Shown: positions 59,001 to 64,000 of the stretch, one piece after another | Layout: each line of letters begins with the position of its first letter | How positions within the stretch are numbered: the first letter of the stretch is position 1 | Made by a program: the position numbers and the translations under genes | Assembly: GCA_963844885.1 (NCBI GenBank) | Contig: CAWJQA010000012.1 | Coordinates: 992,001-1,056,000 of the forward strand | Direction: 5' to 3' | Length of the DNA: 64,000 nt | DNA from: DATMER01 sp963844885 | GTDB taxonomy: Bacteria; Acidobacteriota; Thermoanaerobaculia; Multivoradales; UBA5704 | The notes under the pieces: generated by a model | Databases searched by the model: none | What the model saw: the letters and a program-made list of their open reading frames with translations, nothing else | Told to the model about the DNA's origin: nothing

Positions 59001-59471
59001 GTCGAGCGGCACGGTGTAGAGGCGGGAGTCGGCCAGGTTCCAGCCGTCGCGCATCGAGCGGAAGAGGACGGCCTTGCCGTCCCGGGTCCAGCCCATGACC
59101 TGGTTGTCGTAACCCCAGCGGGGCGGCAGCGGGCCGCGGGCGGGATACCAGGTGAGCTGCTTCGGGACGCCGCCGGTCGACGGGATCACGTAGACCTGCT
59201 CGTCGCCGTCGTACTGGCCCGTGAAGGCGATCCACTTGCCGTCCGGCGAGAACTTCGCGAACAGCTCCAGGCCGGGATGGGCGGTGAGACGGACGGCCGT
59301 GCCGCCGGACGCCGGGGCGGTCCAGAGGTCGCCGGCATAGGTGAAGACGACCTTGTCCCCGGCGATGTCCGGGAACCGGAGAAGCTTCGTCTGGGCCGAT
59401 GCCGCGCCGGTGCCCGATACAAGGAGCACCGTCGCCACGGCCAGGCGGAGAGACAGGAATCGTTTCGACAT
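56082..59471 (-). CDS. Tricorn-like S41 peptidase with beta-propeller and PDZ domain
   Basis: A 1129-residue protein. The signal peptide is about 1-26 (LRLAVATVLLVSGTGAASAQ). WD40-like PD40 propeller blades run to about 550 (FAKFSPDGKWIAFTGQYDGD, RWSPDGRKVAFISDRTGEEE). A Lys/Glu/Asp-rich insert lies at about 557-605 (KKDEKKDGKKGGKDEKKDEA). A core follows, then a PDZ domain near 825-880 (VKEGDYVLAVDGEELVANDN) and the S41 protease with LIVDVRENGGGFISQTLIER and the Ser in INENSSSDGDIFPAMF near 1003. Tricorn enzymes degrade peptides, often after other proteases; this one should act in the periplasm. Confidence 0.92.
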   Translation of the reverse strand: MSKRFLSLRLAVATVLLVSGTGAASAQTKLLRFPDIAGDKVVFTYAGDLWTAPASGGTAVRLTAHPGLELFAKFSPDGKWIAFTGQYDGDEQVYVIPSTGGVPKQLTWYPARGPLPPRWGYDNQVMGWTRDGKAVLFRSMRDGWNLADSRLYTVPLDGGLGEPLPMPISGAGDFSPDGKQVVYTPIARDFRTWKRYQGGWAQDLYLFDLATHETKNITSNPRTDRDPMWIGDRIFFNSDRTGTLNLYSYDVASGAVEPVTKSTQWDVRWPSSDNLGRIVYEMDGELHVLDVSEKAATRQEHYIPIQVPYDGLYDRPSHVPAAGSVEDFALSPKGERALFVARGDVFSAPIEKGLTRNLTHTSRYHDKWARWSPDGRKVAFISDRTGEEEVWLIDQDGSGKPEQLTSGGKAMRYAPEWSPDGKRIAFGDKDGRLYVLTVADHPPANIAQIADNVYGTIRDYSWSPCGGHLAFSMTDPNSFRSIWIWSVEDGKLRKVTSDLFHETSPVWDPKGDYLYYVSVREYAPLFDGFDFNFANDRNTGLFALALRKDVKSPLPLESDEVTVGEEKKDEAKDAGKKDEKKDGKKGGKDEKKDEAKPEKKGYTKIDFDGLADRVVRIPVAADNYDGLNVTKDGNLLYVKFPSFFLGREGTGEPSLRIFSFKDRKETALADGIGGYAISADGSKVLVQQGNQYNLMDAAPGGGDAKKAVATDGLAVDRIPSEEWAEIFDEVWRRYRDFFYVENMHGYDWEALREQYRPLVAYVGHRSDLNYVIGEMIAELNISHAYVTGGDYDLPPRPRVALPGARFELDAKAGRYRIARIFHGQNEEELYRAPLTEIGVDVKEGDYVLAVDGEELVANDNPYRLLRHKADRPVRLTVNARPTFDGAREVTFEPIDTETHLVYLDWVNGNREKVDKMSNGRIGYLHIPDMGEDGMQEFVKWFYGQVRKEGLIVDVRENGGGFISQTLIERLRRQLLSVEFGRLSDEAGTYPAVVFYGHMACLINENSSSDGDIFPAMFREAGLGPLIGKRSWGGVVGISGHGPLIDGGQIFVPESGTASVKGDWIIEGHGVDPDIVVENDPKSVLEGHDPQLERAVAEVMKKMDAEPRHLPKKPAGPIKTQAGIEASAKK

Positions 59472-59768
59472 GAAACCTCCAAGAGAATGGACAGGGTGCG
59501 CAGACCCTCCCCGGGATCTTTCGTCACTGGTACGGACGAGACCGGCCGGGTGTTGCAGCCGTGTGACGAGAGCCTGGCGCTCAAACGTTTCGCGGACTCA
59601 TCCGTATCAAAGTTGTACGAGCCGTCCTGACGCTCCCCTGACGGCGGGCTGACAGACTTTGACCAGTGACGCAGACAATTTTCGACAGCCCTCAAGAATG
59701 AAAGCTTCCGGGGCGGGACGGCACCGATTCAGTAGGCGGCGAAAGACATGAATCCGATCGCAACCACT

Positions 59769-60533
59769 TCAGCTCCGGCGCACCTCGAAGGTAGCGCCCG
59801 GGGCGGCCCAGGCGACTTCCACCTCGCCGGACGCGGCCTGCGCCTCCTCGACGGACCGGCTCGGGTCGAACGCCGGCCAGACGTGGGTCAGTACGAGTTG
59901 GCGGGCGCCGGCGCGGCGCGCCGTCTCCGCGGCCTGCCGGGCGGTGAGGTGGACCGGCGCTCCCACGCGGCCCTCCTGGTAGGTCGCCTCGCAAAGCAGA
60001 AGGTCGCTGCCGCGCGCGAAGCCGGCGAGGTCGGCTCCGGGGCCCGTATCGGCCGAGTAGGTGAGAATGCCTTCGTCGGACTCCAGCCGCATCGCCAGGC
60101 AGTAGTTCGGATGGTCGGTGCGCAGGTAGCTCACGCGGAGTCCGGCGGCCAGGTCGAGGGTGCCGCCGGCTTCGACCGGGTGGAAATCGAAGGACTTGCT
60201 GAAACCTTCCGCTCCCTCCGGCGGATCGCCCAGCAGCAGCGGCATCCTCTCCCACACCTCCCGAGGACAGTAGAGACTCCTGCGGAGGACGCCCTGCTCG
60301 TGGAAACGCATCGCGATGTTGAAGGCATAAAGATCGACGCAATGGTCCGCATGGACGTGGCTGATCAGGATCGCGTCGACGGCCGTGAAATCCACCAGCC
60401 GCTGAAGCGCGCTGAAGGTGCCGTGGCCGGCGTCGATCCAGAACCGCGCACCGCCGTGCTCCAGGAGGAACCCGCTGCTCGGGTTCCGGGGGCCGGGGTA
60501 ACCGCCGGAGCTGCCAAGGATTGTCAGTTTCAT
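59769..60533 (-). CDS. MBL-fold metallo-hydrolase (RNase Z/ElaC-like)
   Basis: A 254-residue protein with MKLTILGSSGGYPGPRNPSS at the start and the metal site SHVHADHCVDLY (HxHxDH). Further ligands are in YLRTDHPNYCLAMRL, LTYSADTGPGADLAGF (Asp) and QLVLTHVWPAF (His). The ordering matches the RNase Z branch of the fold, but the exosite arm of RNase Z is not seen, so it is perhaps a phosphodiesterase or lactonase-like hydrolase. It stands alone and is divergent from the FAD monooxygenase gene. Confidence 0.85.
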   Translation of the reverse strand: MKLTILGSSGGYPGPRNPSSGFLLEHGGARFWIDAGHGTFSALQRLVDFTAVDAILISHVHADHCVDLYAFNIAMRFHEQGVLRRSLYCPREVWERMPLLLGDPPEGAEGFSKSFDFHPVEAGGTLDLAAGLRVSYLRTDHPNYCLAMRLESDEGILTYSADTGPGADLAGFARGSDLLLCEATYQEGRVGAPVHLTARQAAETARRAGARQLVLTHVWPAFDPSRSVEEAQAASGEVEVAWAAPGATFEVRRS

Positions 60534-60602
60534 GGTTCGCGTGAGGAAAAGGATAGCTCGGAAACGTCATCACAGTATCAGGATTTTTCAGCGCCGGATG
60601 TC

Positions 60603-60618
60603 TGGCACTGTACGTGCA
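60603..60618 (+). promoter_or_regulatory. Candidate sigma-54 promoter of the FAD monooxygenase gene
   Basis: TGGCAC at 60603-60608 and TGCA at 60615-60618 have exactly the -24/-12 spacing (GG to GC, 12 bases between the first Gs). One T of the TTGC element is G. The start ATG is 66 bases further on. No enhancer site was found. Confidence 0.35.
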
Positions 60619-60683
60619 ACTCTTCAGCTTATAGACGTCGTTGGAATTCAGCGGCCTGAGCCGCGGACGAAAGAGAGGATCCC

Positions 60684-62186
60684 ATGCTGTACCACAGGAG
60701 GTTGCAGCGAACGGAACAGTTGGAAGGTAATCACAGCCAGCGCCGTCAGGCCGTGGTCATCGGCGGCAGCATCGGCGGCATGGTTGCCGCCCGTGTGCTG
60801 GCCGACCACTTCGACGAGGTGTGTATCGTCGAAAGGGACTATCTGCCCATCGGCCAGGATAACCGTCCAGGGGTCCCGCAGGCACGCCATCTCCATTTCA
60901 TCCTCCAGCGCGGCCTGCAGGTGGTCGAGGAGCTGTTCCCGGGCGTGAAGGCGGACCTGCTCGCGGCCGGCAGCCAGCTCGTCAACCAGGGGAGCGATTT
61001 CCGGATCCTCTACCGGTGGGGCTGGTCGCCGAAGGAGTCCATGGACCTGGACATCTGCACCTTCACCCGTCCGCTCTTCGAGTCGACGATCCGGCAGCAC
61101 CTGCTGGAGCTGCCGAAGGTCTCGGTCATCGAGGGCCACGAGGTCTGCGGCCTGGTGGCCGACGAGTCCCGCCAGCACGTGACCGGCGTGCGCATCCGGC
61201 CGCGCAACCGCAACGAGGCCGAGCGCACCGAGGAGACCATCCTCCACGCCGATCTCGTGGTGGACACCAGCGGCCGGACCTCCGAGGCTCCGAGCTGGCT
61301 GCCCGAGCTCGGCTACGAGGCTCCCGCGGAGACCGTCGTGGACGCGTTCTGGGGCTACGCCTCGCGGATCTACGAGCCGCCCGCCGGCTGGCAGGCCGAC
61401 TGGAAGGTGATGCTGCTCCTCAACCGGCCGCCGTACCAGCCGCGCGCCGGCGTCATCCAGCCGATCGAGGGCAACCGCTGGCTCGTGAGCGTGGCCGGAG
61501 TGATGCGCGACTATCCGCCGACCGACGAGGAGGGCTTCCTGCAGTTCGTGAAAAGCCTCTCCTCGAAGGAGATCTACAACGCGATCAAGAACGCGCGGCC
61601 GTTGACCGGCATCCGCGGCTTCCGCCGCACCGCCAACCGCATGCGCCACTTCGACAAGCTGGAGCGGCTGCCGGAAAATTTCGTCGCCCTCGGCGACGCG
61701 GTGTGCGGCTTCAACCCGGTCTACGGCCAGGGCATGACCCTGACCTGCCTGTCGGCCCTCGAGCTGGGTCCCTGGCTCGCGGAGTGCGGCGACGGACCGC
61801 TCGTCACCCAGTCGTTCTTCAAGAAGATCGCGAAGCTGGTGGCGGCACCGTTCGCGCTGGCCACCGGCGAGGATCTGCGCTGGCCCGCCACCCAGGGCGG
61901 CGAGATCACGACCCAGGTCCGCGTCATGCACTGGTACATCGACCAGATCATGCGGCTCATCCCGAAGAGCCCGGAGGTCTTCATGCGGTTCCAGCGCGTC
62001 AACCACATGCTGGACCCGATGGAGGCTCTCTTCCACCCGGCCGTTCTCGGACGCGTCCTGCGGCAGGCCATGACTCCCGACTGGAGCCGCTTCCTGCCGT
62101 CGCTGCGCCGCGCCCGCGCCAAAGCCGAAAGCGCCGCGTCGGAGCCGCACGCTTCGACCGTCACGCTACAGACCCGGGTCCGGTAA
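60684..62186 (+). CDS. FAD-dependent monooxygenase/oxidoreductase
   Basis: A protein of 500 residues; GAGAGGA precedes ATG. The dinucleotide fold is AVVIGGSIGGMVAARVLADH, followed by VCIVERDYLPIGQDNRPG and a substrate region. The second FAD motif is FVALGDAVCGFNPVYGQGMT, as in squalene-monooxygenase and aromatic hydroxylase types. DTSGRTSEAPSWLPELGY is the middle motif. It has no halogenase motif WxWxIP. The C-terminal part (WYIDQIMRLIPKSPEVFMRF) is helical and may lie on the membrane. The substrate could be a polyprenoid or aromatic compound. A strong terminator follows. Confidence 0.82.
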   Translation: MLYHRRLQRTEQLEGNHSQRRQAVVIGGSIGGMVAARVLADHFDEVCIVERDYLPIGQDNRPGVPQARHLHFILQRGLQVVEELFPGVKADLLAAGSQLVNQGSDFRILYRWGWSPKESMDLDICTFTRPLFESTIRQHLLELPKVSVIEGHEVCGLVADESRQHVTGVRIRPRNRNEAERTEETILHADLVVDTSGRTSEAPSWLPELGYEAPAETVVDAFWGYASRIYEPPAGWQADWKVMLLLNRPPYQPRAGVIQPIEGNRWLVSVAGVMRDYPPTDEEGFLQFVKSLSSKEIYNAIKNARPLTGIRGFRRTANRMRHFDKLERLPENFVALGDAVCGFNPVYGQGMTLTCLSALELGPWLAECGDGPLVTQSFFKKIAKLVAAPFALATGEDLRWPATQGGEITTQVRVMHWYIDQIMRLIPKSPEVFMRFQRVNHMLDPMEALFHPAVLGRVLRQAMTPDWSRFLPSLRRARAKAESAASEPHASTVTLQTRVR

Positions 62187-62220
62187 CCCGCGGTCCACGG
62201 TAAGCAACACCACCCTCCTT

Positions 62221-62256
62221 ACGGCCGGGAGTCAGTCCCTCCCGGCCGTCTTTTTT
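62221..62256 (+). terminator. Rho-independent terminator
   Basis: ACGGCCGGGAG (62221-62231) pairs with CTCCCGGCCGT (62239-62249): 11 bp, GC-rich, with a 7-base loop and then C and TTTTTT. It ends the FAD monooxygenase transcript 34 bases after the stop. It is the clearest intrinsic terminator of the window. Confidence 0.92.
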
Positions 62257-62284
62257 GATTTGATCCCTTCCCCCCTCTCCCTAG

Positions 62285-62310
62285 CCCTCTCCCCCTGCAG
62301 GGGGAGAGGG
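62285..62310. repeat. Perfect 26-bp palindrome of CCCTCTCC type
   Basis: CCCTCTCCCCCTG and its exact complement abut at 62297/62298. It is related to the palindrome at 56021-56066. Such CCCTCTCC/GGAGAGGG elements are widespread in high-GC genomes and not tied to a gene. It lies between the terminator and the haloperoxidase gene. Confidence 0.85.
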
Positions 62311-62404
62311 AACCAGGCACCCTCTCCCTGCCGGCTGTCCCCCCTTCCAGGCTCTGGAGGCACTTGGGTATAGTGTGAGCCCTCATTCCGGGGAAGGAGC
62401 CTCC

Positions 62405-64000
62405 ATGTCCGAAGAGAGCAAGCCCGCCGCCGTCGACGAAACTCCTCTCAGCCGCCGCCGGTTCCTCGGCGGAGTGGGAACCGTGGCCGCCGCGGCCCTC
62501 ACCGGAGTGGCCGCCGGCGGTGTCGGCGGTGCCGGGCCGCTCGCGGCGCAACCCGAATCGATCCCGGGGATCCCGGGGATCCCGGGGGATGCCAAGCCCA
62601 AACCCCGGAGCGCCCGCCGCGACCGCATGTATCAGATCCGCACCGACGCGGCGCGGTTCAACCGCGACATGCCCGAGGTGGCGCACCCCGCGAACGGCGA
62701 CGAGGCGCGCTATTCCAACCGCCTCGGCAACTTCTCCAAGGGGCTCGACCACAACGCGTTCGGCGAGGTCGACCCGGGCTCCTATGAAGACCTTCTCCAC
62801 GCCGTGAGCACCGGCGACCCGGACGACTTCGAGGCCATCCCGAAAGGCGGCGGCCGGCGCTTCATCAACCCGCAGGCCGGCCTCGCCTTCGATCTGGAAG
62901 GGGTGGACGCCCACACCTACGCCGTGCCGCCGGCGCCGGCGCTCGCCAGCGCCCAGGCCGCGGGCGAGGCCACGGAGCTCTACTGGATGGCGGAGCTGCG
63001 GGATATCAAATTCGACGAATTCGCGGACAACGCCGACGTGGCGGCGGCCTGCGCCGACCTCAACCGGCTGTCGGACTTCCGGGGTCTGCGCAAGCGCGGC
63101 CTGGTCACACCCGACACGCTCTTCCGCGATCCGCTGCCCGGCTGCGCCAAGGGTCCCTACCTCTCCCAGTTCCTGTGGATGGACGCCCCCTTCGGCGCCG
63201 AGAACGTGGAACGCCGCATCATCACCCGCCTCCCCGGGGCCGACTTCCTCACCGACTACGACGAATGGCTGAACGCCCAGAAGGGCAACGCCATCAGCTT
63301 CTCGAAGAAGGCACCGGTACGGCGCTACGTGCAGACGCCGCGCGACCTGGCCACCTGGGTGCATATGGACGTCCTCTTCCAGGCCTACTTCTCGGCCTCG
63401 CTGATCCTGGGCGCGCCGCCGGAGCCGTTCGACGCCTCGGGCGCCGGCCTGGGCTGCCCGGCCAACCCCGGCACCCCCTACTACAAGTCGTCCAACCAGT
63501 ACGGCTTCGTGACCTTCGGCGACCCCCACCGCAAAACCCTCCTCTGCGAGGTGGCGACGCGGGCGCTCAAGGCCACCTGGTTCCAGAAGTGGTTCGTCCA
63601 CCGCCGGCTGCGGCCGGAAGCGTACGGCGGCCGGGTTCACAACCAGATCGTCAACAACCGCTATCCCGGCATCCTGCACAAGGACGTCCTCGACTCGCCG
63701 GTGCTCGGCCGGATGTTCGCGAAGAACGGCACCTATCTGCTGCCGATGGCCTACGCGGAAGGCGCGCCGCTCCATCCCTCCTACACCGCCGGCCACGCCA
63801 CGGTGGCGGGAGCCTGTGTGACCATCCTCAAGGCGGTGTTCGACGAGACCTTCGTGATCTCGCGGCCGGTGCTCCCGACGCCGGACGGTCTGCTCCTGGA
63901 CCACGCGTCCTACGACGGGCCGGAGCTGACCGTGGGCGGCGAGCTCAACAAGCTGGCCTCGAACGTGGCGACCGGCCGCAACATCGGAGGCGTCCACTGG
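62405..64000 (+). CDS. Vanadium-dependent haloperoxidase, Tat-exported, 3' end outside the window
   Basis: The frame is open from ATG 62405 to the last base (532 residues visible). A twin-arginine signal is present: SRRRFLGGVGTVAAAALTG. Vanadate-binding (PAP2-like) residues follow the family order: K and R in KWFVHRRLRPEAYGG near 395; HPSYTAGHA near 455 with the Ser-Gly-His group; and the last visible residues GRNIGGVHW with Arg and the vanadate-linked His. The upstream part (GLDHNAFGEVDPGSYEDLL) is typical of the bacterial bromoperoxidase group. It oxidises halides with H2O2, in the periplasm or outside. The C-terminus is not seen. Confidence 0.88.
   Translation, partial: MSEESKPAAVDETPLSRRRFLGGVGTVAAAALTGVAAGGVGGAGPLAAQPESIPGIPGIPGDAKPKPRSARRDRMYQIRTDAARFNRDMPEVAHPANGDEARYSNRLGNFSKGLDHNAFGEVDPGSYEDLLHAVSTGDPDDFEAIPKGGGRRFINPQAGLAFDLEGVDAHTYAVPPAPALASAQAAGEATELYWMAELRDIKFDEFADNADVAAACADLNRLSDFRGLRKRGLVTPDTLFRDPLPGCAKGPYLSQFLWMDAPFGAENVERRIITRLPGADFLTDYDEWLNAQKGNAISFSKKAPVRRYVQTPRDLATWVHMDVLFQAYFSASLILGAPPEPFDASGAGLGCPANPGTPYYKSSNQYGFVTFGDPHRKTLLCEVATRALKATWFQKWFVHRRLRPEAYGGRVHNQIVNNRYPGILHKDVLDSPVLGRMFAKNGTYLLPMAYAEGAPLHPSYTAGHATVAGACVTILKAVFDETFVISRPVLPTPDGLLLDHASYDGPELTVGGELNKLASNVATGRNIGGVHW

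Noticed and set aside
55941..59630. A 1229-residue frame opposite the S41 protease gene
   Set aside because: Shadow of the real gene; no recognisable domain, while the opposite strand has a complete one.

Overview
The window is 64 kb of high-GC bacterial DNA with no rRNA, tRNA or CRISPR array that I could see. The gene style fits a soil or sediment member of the Acidobacteriota, possibly a Thermoanaerobaculia-like lineage. The pointers are a tricorn-like S41 protease, TPR proteins next to HTH antitoxins, DUF1579, Uma2 nucleases, HflX with an extended N-terminus, and abundant toxin-antitoxin debris. This placement is inference from gene style; no marker was compared.

Layout. 0.3-5 kb: two damaged toxin-antitoxin (TA) loci, a MetE-like methyltransferase, an ATP-grasp ligase and a DUF488 protein. 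4.9-17.2 kb: housekeeping genes, namely a TIG-domain membrane protein, mfd with two overlapping parvulin/SurA genes, a GNAT acetyltransferase, a YciH/SUI1 factor, then lepA, a LON-N protein and hflX (which appears to start at AUU). 17.3-19 kb: an IS200-type RAYT transposase with an inverted REP pair, gene remnants and a 21-bp tandem array. 19-31 kb: a TPR protein, hemW, DUF1579, topoisomerase IV (parE with a single-base frameshift, then parC), xerC/D, a flavin halogenase-like enzyme, a CAP-domain protein and a Uma2 nuclease. 31.2-37.6 kb: an accessory island of lower GC with a TIR-caspase fusion protein, a secreted partner and a divergent SIR2-TPR protein. 37.7-44.7 kb: one minus-strand operon with ECF sigma factor, anti-sigma/FecR protein and two ABC exporters; its distal half is dense in frameshifts. 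44.8-50.3 kb: a second TA-rich island (AbiEi, PIN pairs, an HNH gene in a toxin slot, Phd/VapC) around a 42-bp palindromic array and a PLP decarboxylase. 50.3-64 kb: hydrolase, degenerate Rpn-like nuclease, rhodanese with an in-frame UGA followed by a SECIS-like hairpin, a two-component system, a fourth tandem array, tricorn-like protease, MBL hydrolase, FAD monooxygenase with a strong terminator, and a Tat-exported vanadium haloperoxidase running off the end.

Main points. (1) The TIR-caspase/secreted protein/SIR2-TPR cluster is a candidate NAD-depleting defence locus in an arrangement I do not recognise. (2) The rhodanese is a candidate selenoprotein: UGA sits where relatives carry the second Cys of a YCxC motif, and an 8-bp hairpin with a GU-containing loop follows at bacterial SECIS spacing. 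(3) Nine TA or antitoxin loci are present and only one looks complete; toxins are lost or broken far more often than antitoxins. (4) Intergenic minisatellites share a period of 20-21 bp (two helical turns) and two share a core sequence. (5) Single-base frameshifts occur in essential parE and cluster at 38.7-41.6 kb, so some broken genes here may be assembly errors.
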